NCBI RefSeq assembly: GCF_020809045.1
Contig: NZ_CP078079.1
Location: forward strand, 1,178,001-1,242,000
Origin: Pseudarthrobacter sp. L1SW
GTDB lineage: Bacteria > Actinomycetota > Actinomycetes > Actinomycetales > Micrococcaceae
DNA: 64,000 nt
Direction of reading: 5' to 3'
In this document: piece after piece, positions 28,127 to 36,715 of the stretch
How the letters are laid out: each line of letters begins with the position of its first letter
Numbering within the stretch: the first letter of the stretch is position 1
Made by a program: the position numbers and the translations under genes
Notes under the pieces: generated by a model
Database searches by the model: none
Seen by the model: the letters and a program-made list of their open reading frames with translations, nothing else
Told to the model about the DNA's origin: nothing

Positions 28127-28130
28127 GCGG

Positions 28131-29540
28131 ATGCGGCACTTCATTCCACCGGCAACATCCCCCTTCCGCCGTGCCGCAGCTGCGGTGCTGGCCCTGATCC
28201 TGGCTGCCTGCTGCCTGTTTACCGGCCTTCTCGCGGCCCCTGCGGCGCACGCGGATGAGTGGCGGGACAAGCAGTACTGGCTGCCTGAATCGGGCATTAC
28301 CAAGGCTTGGGAAGTTTCCAAGGGCGCCGGGGTGAAGGTGGCCATCATCGACAGCGGCATTGACGCGCAGCACCCGGACTTGAAGGGCGCAGTGACCGGC
28401 GGCTACGACGCCTCCGGCTCGGGCCAGCCGGACGGACAGAAGAGCGTGGGCGTCAAGCCGGAACACGGCACCCTGGTGGCCACCATGCTTGCCGGGCGCG
28501 GCCACCAGCCGGCCAGCGCCAGCCCCAGTCCGACGCCGGGCCCCGCCGGCCTGCCCCCGGAGGGAATCGTAGGAGTGGCCCCCGAAGCTGAGCTCCTGTC
28601 CGTCTCCACCTGGCTGGGCTCCACCAACCCCTCGGGGAAGAGCGACCAGGACCAGATCCCGGAGGCAGTCCGCTGGGCGGTGGACAACGGGGCAAAGGTC
28701 ATCAACATCTCGCTCGGCAGCACCACTCCCCAGTGGCCGCAAAGCTGGGATGCGGCGTTCCTTTACGCCGAGCAGAAGGACGTGGTCATCGTTGCGGCCG
28801 CCGGGAACCGGGTGGGCGGCAACATCCAGGTGGGGGCTCCGGCCACCATCCCCGGCGTCCTCACGGTGGCCGGCCTGGACCGCAAGGGCGTGGCCAGTGT
28901 CGACGCGTCCTCCCAGGGCATCAGTATTGGCGTGGCCGCGCCCGCGGAGAACCTGCTGGGCGGCCTTCCGGGCGGCGGTTACGCCGAATGGGCGGGAACC
29001 TCCGGCAGTGCCCCCATCGTTTCCGGCGTGGCGGCACTGATCCGCTCCAAGTGGCCCGCCATGAGCGCCGAGCAGGTGATCAACCGGATTGTGTCAACAG
29101 CCAAGGATGCCGGGGCTCCGGGCAAGGATCCGCTGTACGGCTTCGGCGTGCTGAACGCGGAGGCTGCGCTGAAGGAGAACGTTCCGGAAGTCACTGGCAA
29201 CCCGCTTGGGTCCATCGCGGAATGGATCCGCGTCCACCGCAGGGGAAACCTGGCTTCTCCCGCGCCGCTGCCCACCACCGACGTCCCCAGTGCAGTTCCT
29301 ACGCTGCCCGAACCCACCGTGCCCGCAGCTGAGGCGCCGTCGAAGCGTGACAGTGCCATCGGCGCCGCCGTCGTGATTGGTTTTGCCCTGCTGTTCGTGG
29401 CCATCATCGCGGCCGCCGCGGTCCAGCTGCGCCGGGCGGCCAGGAACCCGGCCCTGCTCCGTGAGGAAGCGGAAACCGGCGTTGTGGAGATGGTGGAACC
29501 CAAGGGCAAAACCCAGATTACGGGCCGAACTCCCAGTTAG
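28131..29540 (+). CDS. Membrane-anchored S8 subtilisin-like protease (mycosin-like)
   Basis: Secreted serine protease of 469 residues. A signal peptide (about 1-41, ending PAAHA) precedes a subtilase domain with the triad Asp74 (VAIIDSGID), His112 (EHGTLVATML) and Ser291 (GTSGSAP). The usual GTSMA is thus GTSGS. A Pro/Thr-rich linker leads to one membrane helix at about residues 407-431 and a short cytoplasmic tail. This is the layout of mycosins of type VII secretion systems. However, no ESX genes lie in the window, and the placement after ppx is shared by related genomes, so the substrate is unknown. Confidence 0.88.
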   Translation: MRHFIPPATSPFRRAAAAVLALILAACCLFTGLLAAPAAHADEWRDKQYWLPESGITKAWEVSKGAGVKVAIIDSGIDAQHPDLKGAVTGGYDASGSGQPDGQKSVGVKPEHGTLVATMLAGRGHQPASASPSPTPGPAGLPPEGIVGVAPEAELLSVSTWLGSTNPSGKSDQDQIPEAVRWAVDNGAKVINISLGSTTPQWPQSWDAAFLYAEQKDVVIVAAAGNRVGGNIQVGAPATIPGVLTVAGLDRKGVASVDASSQGISIGVAAPAENLLGGLPGGGYAEWAGTSGSAPIVSGVAALIRSKWPAMSAEQVINRIVSTAKDAGAPGKDPLYGFGVLNAEAALKENVPEVTGNPLGSIAEWIRVHRRGNLASPAPLPTTDVPSAVPTLPEPTVPAAEAPSKRDSAIGAAVVIGFALLFVAIIAAAAVQLRRAARNPALLREEAETGVVEMVEPKGKTQITGRTPS

Positions 29541-29575
29541 TGAAGATTTTCACAAACTGCTGTATTCTTAAACCC

Positions 29576-31069
29576 ATGGCAACCACCCCAGAGCTCCAGG
29601 ACCGTCCCAGGGTACTCGTCGTCGGCGGCGGGTACGTCGGCCTGTACGTAGCACTCAAACTGCAGAAGAAGATCGCGAATGCCGGTGGCATCGTCACCCT
29701 CGTGGATCCACTGCCCTACATGACCTACCAGCCCTTCCTCCCCGAGGTAGCCGGCGGCAACATCGAGGCCCGCCACGCTGTGGTCTCCCACCGCAAGCAC
29801 CTCCAGCAGACCGAACTGATCCAGGGCCGCGTCACCTCGATCGACCACGAGAACCGGACCGCCGTGGTGGCTCCCGCCGACGGCGGGGCACCATTCGAGG
29901 TTCCGTACTTCGATGTCGTCCTGGCCGCAGGTGCCATCACCCGCACGTTCCCCATCAAGGGACTCGCGGACAAGGGCATCGGCCTGAAGACCATCGAGGA
30001 AGCTGTCGCCCTCCGCAACAAGGTCCTGGAGCGCATCGAACTGGCGTCCACCATGACCGATCCCGCTGCCCGCGCCAAGGCCCTCACCTTCGTGGTGGTG
30101 GGCGGCGGCTTCGCCGGCATCGAGTGCATCACCGAGATGGAGGACCTCGCCCGGGCCGCCGTCCGGAACAACCCGCGCATCAAGCAGGAGGAAGTCCGCT
30201 TCGTCCTGGTTGAAGCCATGGGCCGGATCATGCCCGAGGTCACCGCCAAGCAGGCCGAATGGGTTGTGGAGCACCTCCGCAGCCGCGGCATCGAGGTGCT
30301 CCTGAACACCTCGCTGGACAGCGCTGAAGGCGCCCTCAAGCTCATCAACCTGCCGGACAAGACTCCTGCCCAGGAATTCGAAGCGGACACCCTCGTGTGG
30401 ACCGCCGGCGTGCAGGCCAACCCCATGGTCCGCTCCACCGACTTCCCGCTTGAGCCCCGCGGCCGCGTCCGCGTCCTCCCGGACCTGCGCATCGCCGGTG
30501 ACGAAGGCATTATCGACAACGCCTGGGCTGCCGGCGACGTCGCCGCCGTTCCGGACCTCACCGGCAAGGGCCTCCCGGACGGCACCTGCGTCCCCAACGC
30601 CCAGCACGCCCTCCGCCAGGCCAAGCGCCTCGCCAAGAACCTGTGGGCCTCCCGCTGGGACAAGCCGCTCAAGGACTACAAGCACAAGAACCTGGGCGCC
30701 GTAGCCGGCTTCGGCGAGTGGAAGGGCGTTGCCAACATCAACTTGGTTGGCAGCATCGGCCTCAAGGGCGGACTCGCCTGGCTTGCGCACCGCGGCTACC
30801 ACGGCCTGGCCATGCCCACGTTCGAGCGCAAGTTCCGTGTGATCCTCAACTGGATCCTCGCCTTCTTCGCAGGCCGCGACACCACGCAGCTGCTGGACCT
30901 GGACAACCCGCGCGGCGCCTTCGTGGCAGCAGCCACCCCGGCACCCAGGCCGGCGGCTGCTCCTGCACCCGCTCCGGAGCCCGCACCGGTGTCCACCGGG
31001 TCCGGTTCCTCGGCAGCGGCACCAGCCGCTGCCGACGCCAAGGAAGCGGTTGCTGCCAAGGCCAAGTAA
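29576..31069 (+). CDS. ndh: Type II NADH dehydrogenase (NDH-2)
   Basis: Single-subunit, non-proton-pumping NADH:quinone oxidoreductase of the respiratory chain. Two dinucleotide-binding motifs are visible: VLVVGGGYVGLYVALKLQ for FAD near the N-terminus and FVVVGGGFAGIECITEM for NADH. DPLPYMTYQPFLPEVAGG and AGDVAAVPD are family blocks, and the hydrophobic/basic C-terminal region probably docks it to the membrane. The last 50 residues are an Ala/Pro-rich tail of low complexity. TATTCT ends 7 nt before the ATG at 29576, so a leaderless transcript is likely, separate from the protease gene just upstream. Confidence 0.93.
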   Translation: MATTPELQDRPRVLVVGGGYVGLYVALKLQKKIANAGGIVTLVDPLPYMTYQPFLPEVAGGNIEARHAVVSHRKHLQQTELIQGRVTSIDHENRTAVVAPADGGAPFEVPYFDVVLAAGAITRTFPIKGLADKGIGLKTIEEAVALRNKVLERIELASTMTDPAARAKALTFVVVGGGFAGIECITEMEDLARAAVRNNPRIKQEEVRFVLVEAMGRIMPEVTAKQAEWVVEHLRSRGIEVLLNTSLDSAEGALKLINLPDKTPAQEFEADTLVWTAGVQANPMVRSTDFPLEPRGRVRVLPDLRIAGDEGIIDNAWAAGDVAAVPDLTGKGLPDGTCVPNAQHALRQAKRLAKNLWASRWDKPLKDYKHKNLGAVAGFGEWKGVANINLVGSIGLKGGLAWLAHRGYHGLAMPTFERKFRVILNWILAFFAGRDTTQLLDLDNPRGAFVAAATPAPRPAAAPAPAPEPAPVSTGSGSSAAAPAAADAKEAVAAKAK

Positions 31070-31101
31070 TGCCTGCGCCGCGCCCTGCTCAGTAGCGTCC
31101 G

Positions 31102-31136
31102 ACGGCGGCTGTCCCCTTCGAGGGGGCAGCCGCCGT
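31102..31136 (+). terminator. Terminator after ndh
   Basis: Stem ACGGCGGCTG / CAGCCGCCGT continued by a G-U pair and CCCC/GGGG around a TTCGA loop, 33 nt after the stop. The tail is short (TTGCG). Confidence 0.75.
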
Positions 31137-31214
31137 TTGCGTGTGGCCGGCAGGATGCGTCCGGCGTGCCGGCACTTCCCGCCAACGGCGCGGCCGGACT
31201 CCTAGACTGGCACC

Positions 31215-32168
31215 ATGACGGGCGAAAAGAACCTCGAGGCACTGCTGGCCGGGTTGCACCCGGTACAGCGCGACGGCGAGTACGTGTACGTGCTGTGGCC
31301 CTACGGCAGGGCACTGGTGGAGGGTATCGAGGCGGCAGTCCGCGAAGCGGAAGGCCTCACGGTGGTGCTGCCCCGGGCGGTAGCGGACAAGGAAGGCCTG
31401 TCCTACGACTTCGTGGGGGCGTGGATCACCCTCGAGGTGCATTCCGCACTGGAGGCGGTGGGCCTCACCGCCGCTGTGAGCAAGGCGCTGACCGAAGCCA
31501 GGATCAGCTGCAACGTCCTGGCCGGCTTCCACCATGACCACCTGCTGGTGCCGGTCGCGGATGCTCCCCGTGCCCTGGAGGTCCTTGCCGGGCTTTCCGC
31601 GCAAAGCCGGCAGGCTCCGACGCAGACACCGCCGGAGCTGGTGCTGCGGGGCGAAACACCGTCGGACCGGGACGCTATCCTGGCCCTCACCGCCGATGCC
31701 TTTGCCGTCTCGCCGGTGACGGGGTTGCCCGTGGAGGGCGAGCCGGTGGAAGTACGGGTGCTGCGCGGGCTCTTCGAGTCCGAGGAGTACTTGCCCGAGT
31801 TCAGTGTGGTGGCGGTCCAGGACGGTGAGGTGGTGGGCCACGTTATCAGCACCCGGGGCTGGGTGGGCGAGCACCCGCTTCTGGGGCTGGGCCCCCTTGC
31901 GGTCACGCCGCGGCTCCAGCGGCACGGGATTGGTTCGGCGCTCATGAAGGAGACCATCGGCCGGGCGAACGCTGCGGGGGAGAGCGGCATCGCCCTCCTG
32001 GGCAGCCCCGCGTATTACTCCCGGTTTGGGTTTGTCCCCGCCAGCTCGCTGGGGGTCCTGCCGCCCGAGGAATCGTGGGGAGGCCACTTCCAGCTGCTGC
32101 CGCTGGCACTCTGGCCCGGCGGAATCCACGGCACCTTCCGGTACGCAGCACCGTTCTCGCTCGTTTGA
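31215..32168 (+). CDS. ACT-domain / GNAT acetyltransferase fusion protein
   Basis: Two recognisable halves in 317 residues. Residues 1-130 match the small stand-alone ACT-domain proteins (ACT_7-like), with GEYVYVLWPYG, GLTVVLPRAVADKEGL, ITLEVHSALEAVGLTAAVS and ISCNVLAGFHHDHLLVPV, which in other bacteria are a complete protein. Residues 140-317 form a GNAT N-acetyltransferase of the YhbS type, with LGPLAVTPRLQRHGIGSALM as the acetyl-CoA loop and SPAYYSRFGF. ACT domains often bind amino acids, so a ligand-gated acetyltransferase is conceivable. TAGACT ends 6 nt before the ATG, which suggests a leaderless mRNA. Confidence 0.87.
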   Translation: MTGEKNLEALLAGLHPVQRDGEYVYVLWPYGRALVEGIEAAVREAEGLTVVLPRAVADKEGLSYDFVGAWITLEVHSALEAVGLTAAVSKALTEARISCNVLAGFHHDHLLVPVADAPRALEVLAGLSAQSRQAPTQTPPELVLRGETPSDRDAILALTADAFAVSPVTGLPVEGEPVEVRVLRGLFESEEYLPEFSVVAVQDGEVVGHVISTRGWVGEHPLLGLGPLAVTPRLQRHGIGSALMKETIGRANAAGESGIALLGSPAYYSRFGFVPASSLGVLPPEESWGGHFQLLPLALWPGGIHGTFRYAAPFSLV

Positions 32169-32188
32169 CGGGATACCATTGACCGGGC

Positions 32189-32262
32189 GCCCCAGTAGCC
32201 CAATTGGCAGAGGCAGCGGACTTAAAATCCGCGTGTTGTGGGTTCGAGTCCCACCTGGGGTA
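32189..32262 (+). tRNA. tRNA-Leu (anticodon UAA), short-variable-loop form
   Basis: A complete 74-nt cloverleaf folds: acceptor GCCCCAG/CTGGGGT (terminal G-U), D arm with a 3-bp GCC/GGC stem, anticodon stem GCGGA/TCCGC with loop CTTAAAA (anticodon UAA, reading UUA), a 5-nt variable loop GTGTT, and T arm GTGGG-TTCGAGT-CCCAC. The discriminator is A73, and CCA is not encoded. Bacterial tRNA-Leu normally has a long class II variable arm, so this short form is unusual. A TACCAT -10-like box (32174-32179) lies just upstream, and a strong hairpin follows. Confidence 0.9.
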
Positions 32263-32288
32263 CAAGAGCAGGTCCAGGGCCCGGGGAA

Positions 32289-32321
32289 CGGAAGCCGTCC
32301 GCACGCAGCGGACGGCTTCCG
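32289..32321 (+). terminator. Terminator after the tRNA gene
   Basis: A perfect 14-bp stem (arm CGGAAGCCGTCCGC) with an ACGCA loop, followed by GCGTTTAATT, closes the tRNA transcription unit. Confidence 0.85.
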
Positions 32322-32475
32322 GCGTTTAATTCCACATATGCAACTACTGTTATAAGGATGTGACCTCAGTCACTTATCTTCCCTGTGTATATGCATTAGC
32401 TTGAAAACTAAATCAGGAACACCTGGTTTTTTCGTGTCAAAGGCCGTTCGCACCTTTAGATCGAGGAGCTCGTAA
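32322..32475 (+). promoter_or_regulatory. AT-rich control region upstream of livK
   Basis: This 154-nt stretch is much richer in A+T than its surroundings. It holds small inverted repeats (GTGAC-CTCA-GTCAC at about 32367, TTAG-CTTGAAAA-CTAA at about 32397), a TATAAG-like box near 32351 and a run of six T. GAGGAG 7 nt before the livK ATG is a strong ribosome site. Regulator binding is suggested but not identified. Confidence 0.5.
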
Positions 32476-33831
32476 ATGACTTTATTCCCCCAGGCGGGAA
32501 CCCGCGTTGCCAAGCTGACAGCGCTTGGCATCGGCGTTGCCTTCATGGCAACGGCATGCGGCGGTTCGTCCACACCTACGGCAACCGAATCTTCCGCCAC
32601 CGGATCTGCAGCTGGAATCGCGTGTCCGGCAGTTGAGGGCGGCGGAGGCGCGGCCGCCAGCCAGCCTGCCGAGACCCCTTCCGTGCCGCCGTCAACCGGC
32701 ACTACTGAATCTCCGCTGCGGATCGGCTCGCTCCTTCCCACCACCGGCTCGCTGGCCTTCCTTGGCCCGCCCGAAATCGCCGGCGTCAACCTCGGCATCG
32801 AGGAAGTCAACAAGGCTGGCGGCGTCCTGGGCAAGCCGGTCGAAGTGATCCACCGCGATTCCGGTGACACCAAGACGGACATCGCCACGCAGTCCACGTC
32901 CGCGTTGCTGGGCCAGGGCGTCAGCGCCATTATCGGTGCAGCATCCTCGGGCGTATCCAAGACGGTCATCAACCAGATCACCGGCGCGGGCGTTATCCAG
33001 TTCTCACCGGCCAACACCTCACCGGACTTCACGACCTGGGATGACAAGGGCCTGTACTGGCGTACAGCGCCGTCCGACGTTCTCCAGGGCAAGGTGCTTG
33101 GCAACTACATGGCCACCTGCGGCGCGCAGACTGTGGGCATGATCGTCCTGAACGACGCGTACGGCACCGGGCTGGCCAAGAACATCAAGTCGGCCTTTGA
33201 AGCGGCAGGCGGACAGGTTGTGGCGGAGGAACTCTTCAACGAGGGTGACACGCAGTTCAGCAGCCAGGTGGACAAGGTCATCGCGGCAAAGCCCGATGCC
33301 ATTGCCCTGATCACCTTTGACCAGGCCAAGAGCATCGTCCCGCTGATGACGGGCAAGGGCGTCAAGCCCACGCAGATGTTCCTGGTGGACGGCAACACGT
33401 CCGACTACAGCAAGGACTTCCAGCCGGGCACCCTCAAGGGGGCGCGGGGCACCATCCCGGGCACGTTCGCCCAGGAGAACTTCAAGAAGAAGCTGCTGGC
33501 CGTCGATCCGGCACTCAAGGACTACAGCTACGCGGGCGAGTCCTATGACGCCGTGAACCTCATCTCGCTGGCAGCCGAGTCGGCGAAGAGCACCAAGGGC
33601 GTGGATATTGCGGCCAAGCTCAAGGAAGTCTCCGAGGGCGGCGAGAAGTGCACGTCCTACGCCGCCTGCGTCACGTTGATCAGGGAGGGCAAGGACGCTG
33701 ACTACGACGGCCAGTCCGGTCCTGTGACCTTCTCGGACGCCGGAGACCCGACGGAAGCCTACATCGGCATCTACGAGTACCAGGATGACAACAAGTACAA
33801 GGCAGTCAAGGAAGAGTTCGGCAAGCTCTAA
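32476..33831 (+). CDS. livK: Branched-chain amino acid ABC transporter, substrate-binding lipoprotein
   Basis: Periplasmic-binding-protein-type receptor of the Leu/Ile/Val family (Peripla_BP_6), 451 residues. The lipoprotein signal ends in MATACGG (Cys28), followed by a Ser/Thr/Pro-rich linker and the receptor domain starting LRIGSLLPTTGSLAFLGPPE. Other landmarks are GVSAIIGAASSGVSKTV, FSPANTSPDF and SYAGESYDAVNLISL. Leu3 is encoded by TTA, one of only two in-frame TTA codons I found in the window. The tRNA that reads UUA lies 214 nt upstream. The permeases and ATPases are encoded convergently on the other strand. Confidence 0.92.
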   Translation: MTLFPQAGTRVAKLTALGIGVAFMATACGGSSTPTATESSATGSAAGIACPAVEGGGGAAASQPAETPSVPPSTGTTESPLRIGSLLPTTGSLAFLGPPEIAGVNLGIEEVNKAGGVLGKPVEVIHRDSGDTKTDIATQSTSALLGQGVSAIIGAASSGVSKTVINQITGAGVIQFSPANTSPDFTTWDDKGLYWRTAPSDVLQGKVLGNYMATCGAQTVGMIVLNDAYGTGLAKNIKSAFEAAGGQVVAEELFNEGDTQFSSQVDKVIAAKPDAIALITFDQAKSIVPLMTGKGVKPTQMFLVDGNTSDYSKDFQPGTLKGARGTIPGTFAQENFKKKLLAVDPALKDYSYAGESYDAVNLISLAAESAKSTKGVDIAAKLKEVSEGGEKCTSYAACVTLIREGKDADYDGQSGPVTFSDAGDPTEAYIGIYEYQDDNKYKAVKEEFGKL

Positions 33832-33847
33832 CAGCCGTTCCTGACAC

Positions 33848-33887
33848 ACAAAGGAGCCCCCGTCCTGTTGGACGGGGGCTCCTTTGT
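33848..33887. terminator. Bidirectional terminator between livK and livF
   Basis: A perfect 18-bp inverted repeat (arm from ACAAAGGAGCCCCCGTCC) around a TGTT loop lies between the convergent stop codons of livK and livF. The outer arms supply A-rich and T-rich flanks on both strands. Confidence 0.85.
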
Positions 33888-33900
33888 GTGGCGGTGGGAA

Positions 33901-34674
33901 TTACTCGACGGTGTCCGCCAGGGTTCCGAGGTAGAGCTGGATCACCTTCGGATCCTTCATGAGCTCGCGGCCGGTGCCGGTGTAGGCGTCCCGGCCCTGG
34001 TCCAGGACGTAGGCGCGGTCGCAGATCTGCAGGCAGCGCCGGGCGTTCTGTTCCACCATGATCACCGAGACGCCTGCGCGGTTGATCTCGTGGACGCGCA
34101 GGAAGGTCTCGTCCTGCTTGACGGGGGAGAGGCCTGCGGACGGCTCATCAAGCAGCAGCACGGCAGGATCCATCATCAGGGCGCGGCCCATGGCCACCAT
34201 CTGGCGTTCGCCGCCGGAGAGCGAGCCGGCACGCTGCGAGCGCCGCTTGGCAAGTTCCGGGAAGAGGCCGGCCACGAAGTCGAACCGTTCGGCGAAATCC
34301 TTGGGCCGCTGGAACATGCCCATCTGAAGATTTTCCTCGATGGTCAGCGTGGCGAACACGTTGTTGGTTTGCGGGACGAAGCCCACGCCCCGGCTGACAA
34401 GCTTGTTCGCCTTCAGCCCGGTGATGTCCTGGCCGCGGACCACCACCGTGCCCGAATGGATCTTCACCAGGCCGAACATGGCCTTCAGGAGGGTGGACTT
34501 GCCGGCACCGTTAGGGCCGATGATGCCAATCAGTTCGCCTTTGCGGGCCTCGATGCTGCAGCCGTTGAGGATGTTCACTCCCGGCAGGTAGCCCGCAACA
34601 AGGTCGGTGACCTTGACGACGGACCCGCTGTCACTCACGGGCTGTGCGGCCGGTGCCGCGCTGGTGCTGCTCAT
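33901..34674 (-). CDS. livF: Branched-chain amino acid ABC transporter ATP-binding protein LivF
   Basis: ATPase subunit of 257 residues, last gene of the minus-strand livH-livM-livG-livF operon. Walker A is GPNGAGKST, the Q-loop is GVGFVPQTNNVF, the signature is SLSGGERQMVAMGRALM, and Walker B is VLLLDEPSAGL. The ENLQMG and VEQNARRCL segments are typical of LivF. A non-conserved N-terminus of about 20 residues precedes the domain. The ATG overlaps the livG stop by 4 nt. It powers import of the ligand captured by LivK (family inference). Confidence 0.93.
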   Translation of the reverse strand: MSSTSAAPAAQPVSDSGSVVKVTDLVAGYLPGVNILNGCSIEARKGELIGIIGPNGAGKSTLLKAMFGLVKIHSGTVVVRGQDITGLKANKLVSRGVGFVPQTNNVFATLTIEENLQMGMFQRPKDFAERFDFVAGLFPELAKRRSQRAGSLSGGERQMVAMGRALMMDPAVLLLDEPSAGLSPVKQDETFLRVHEINRAGVSVIMVEQNARRCLQICDRAYVLDQGRDAYTGTGRELMKDPKVIQLYLGTLADTVE

Positions 34675-35741
34675 TGGCTGTCCTTCCCTGTGTTGCCTGT
34701 GTCCGTGCTGCCGTGGCGGCCGTGGGGCCCGTCCGGGCGGTCCTCGTCCGCTTCCTTGGCCACAACGTCGAGCGAGATGATGCCCGCATTTTCGGTTCCG
34801 ACGATCGATTCCTCGTCCGCCACAAGTTCTGCTGCCAGCTCCTTGAGGCCTTCGGAGTCACCGAGGTCGACGTCGTGGTGTGCGCCCAGGTAGGCGTCGA
34901 TGACTGCGGGGTTCTTCATCACTTCACCGGGCGGGCCTTCCGCAACAACCTTCCCCTCGGCCATGACCACCACCCAGTCGGCGATGTGGCGGACCATGTG
35001 CATGTCGTGTTCCACAAACAGGACGGTCATGCCTTCGGCTTTGAGGTTCTTGATGTGGTCCAGCAGCGACTGGGTGAGGGCCGGGTTCACGCCTGCCATG
35101 GGTTCGTCAAGCATCACCAGCTTGGGCCGCACCATGAGGGACCGGGCCATCTCCAGGAGCTTGCGCTGGCCGCCGGAGAGTGACGCCGCGTAGTCGTCCT
35201 TTTTGGCGTCGAGCTTGAACTTCTCCAGCAGGACGTTGGCTTCGTCGGTGATCTGTTTCTCCCGCCCGCCCCACATGCCCTTGAACAGCGCTTTGGAAAG
35301 CCGTTCGCCGGGCTGGTTGGCAGCGCCGAGGCGCATGTTTTCCATGACGGTCAGCTTGCCCATGACCTTGGTGAGCTGGAAGGTGCGCACCATGCCCATC
35401 CGCGCCACCTTGTAGGGGGACACTCCGGCCAGGCTCTTGCCTTCGAACTGCCACTTGCCGGTGTTCGGCGTATCAAAGCCGGTGAGCAGGTTGAAGAGGG
35501 TGGTTTTGCCTGCGCCGTTGGGTCCGATCAGCGCCGTGATCTTGTGGCGGGGGATTTCGAGGTACTCGACATCCACGGCGTTGATACCGCCGAAACTGCG
35601 CGTCACGTTCTCCGCCACGACGATAGGATCACGCTTCTTGCAGCCGGGTGCTGCTTCACCCGCCGCGATGGGCCGGGTGTCGGTCATGTAGTCCACGCCA
35701 GCCTCACTGGCGGCTGCGGGTTCTTCGCTGTGCATGCTCAT
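34671..35741 (-). CDS. livG: Branched-chain amino acid ABC transporter ATP-binding protein LivG
   Basis: ATPase subunit of 356 residues. Walker A is IGPNGAGKTTLFNLLTGF. GMVRTFQLTKVM is the Q-loop, SLSGGQRKLLEMARSLM the signature and LVMLDEPMAGVNP Walker B, followed by VLFVEHDMHMV. It is about 100 residues longer than the usual LivG, with an N-terminal extension of about 40 residues and an acidic C-terminal tail of about 70 residues without known domains. The ATG at 35741 has AAGGAG 11 nt upstream; a second ATG two codons later is possible. It overlaps livM and livF by 4 nt each. Confidence 0.93.
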   Translation of the reverse strand: MSMHSEEPAAASEAGVDYMTDTRPIAAGEAAPGCKKRDPIVVAENVTRSFGGINAVDVEYLEIPRHKITALIGPNGAGKTTLFNLLTGFDTPNTGKWQFEGKSLAGVSPYKVARMGMVRTFQLTKVMGKLTVMENMRLGAANQPGERLSKALFKGMWGGREKQITDEANVLLEKFKLDAKKDDYAASLSGGQRKLLEMARSLMVRPKLVMLDEPMAGVNPALTQSLLDHIKNLKAEGMTVLFVEHDMHMVRHIADWVVVMAEGKVVAEGPPGEVMKNPAVIDAYLGAHHDVDLGDSEGLKELAAELVADEESIVGTENAGIISLDVVAKEADEDRPDGPHGRHGSTDTGNTGKDSQ

Positions 35742-36706
35742 GCGAACGCCAGCTCCTTCTTGTTTCCAAAGACGCCCTGGGGCCTGAAGATCATCAGCAG
35801 CATCAGGGCGACGCCAACCAGGATGTAGCGCAGCTGCCCGGCCTGGACCGTATTCAGCCACGTGATGGCCCCCGACTCGATCAGGCCGTAGAGGATGCCC
35901 TGGGTCAGGGACAGGACAACCCAGAAGATCATGGCGCCGATGACCGGTCCGAGCACGGTGCCAAGGCCTCCCAGCAGGAGGCACGTATAGAGGAAGAACG
36001 TCAGCTCCGTGCCGTAGTTGGCCGGCTGCACCGCTCCGCGGGGGAGGGTGAAGACCATGCCGGCGAGTGCGCCGAGGACGCCACCGATAATAAGTGCCTG
36101 CATCTTGTAGGCATAAACGTTCTTGCCCAGCGAACGGACAGCGTTCTCGTCCTCGCGGATGCCCTTGAGGACGCGTCCCCACGGGCTGCGCATCAGCAGC
36201 CATACCAGGGTGCAGCAGAGGGCAACCAGTGCCCAGCCCACCACGCGGATGAAGAAGTCACGGTTGTTCATGCCGAAGTAGGAGCCATCGGGGAACGGGT
36301 TCATGGCGTAGAACCCGCCTTCGAAGGCCGCCAGCCCGTTGGCTGATCCAGTCACCGAGGTGAGCTGGTTGGTGGTGACGATGTACCGGACAATTTCCGC
36401 CGCTGCGATGGTCACGATGGCGAGGTAGTCTGCCCGGAGCCGCAGGGTGGGAATACCGAGAAGCAGGGCAAAAATCGCCGAGGCAATGATGGCGATCAGC
36501 AGTCCCACAAAGAAGGGGACGCCGAAGGTGAGGGTGGAGATTGCGAAGCCGTAGGCTCCCACCGCCATGAAGCCGGCCTGGCCGAAGTTCAGCAGGCCGG
36601 AGTAACCGAAGTGTACGGCGAGGCCGAGCGCAGCAAGGGCGTAAGCCGCCGTCGTCGGGCTGAAAATTTCACCGGCAGCGCTGGCAAGAATGAATCCAAA
36701 GTCCAT
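35738..36706 (-). CDS. livM: Branched-chain amino acid ABC transporter permease LivM
   Basis: Membrane permease of the BPD_transp_2 family, 322 residues with eight to ten helices. Typical LivM sequences are LAVHFGYSGLLNFGQAGFMAVGAY split across the first helices, RLRADYLAIVTIAAAEI and the coupling segment SPWGRVLKGIREDENAVRSLGKNV. The end RPQGVFG is also family-typical. It follows livH by 9 nt and overlaps livG by 4 nt. Together LivH and LivM form the membrane pore. Confidence 0.94.
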   Translation of the reverse strand: MDFGFILASAAGEIFSPTTAAYALAALGLAVHFGYSGLLNFGQAGFMAVGAYGFAISTLTFGVPFFVGLLIAIIASAIFALLLGIPTLRLRADYLAIVTIAAAEIVRYIVTTNQLTSVTGSANGLAAFEGGFYAMNPFPDGSYFGMNNRDFFIRVVGWALVALCCTLVWLLMRSPWGRVLKGIREDENAVRSLGKNVYAYKMQALIIGGVLGALAGMVFTLPRGAVQPANYGTELTFFLYTCLLLGGLGTVLGPVIGAMIFWVVLSLTQGILYGLIESGAITWLNTVQAGQLRYILVGVALMLLMIFRPQGVFGNKKELAFA

Positions 36707-36715
36707 GGCTGTCTC

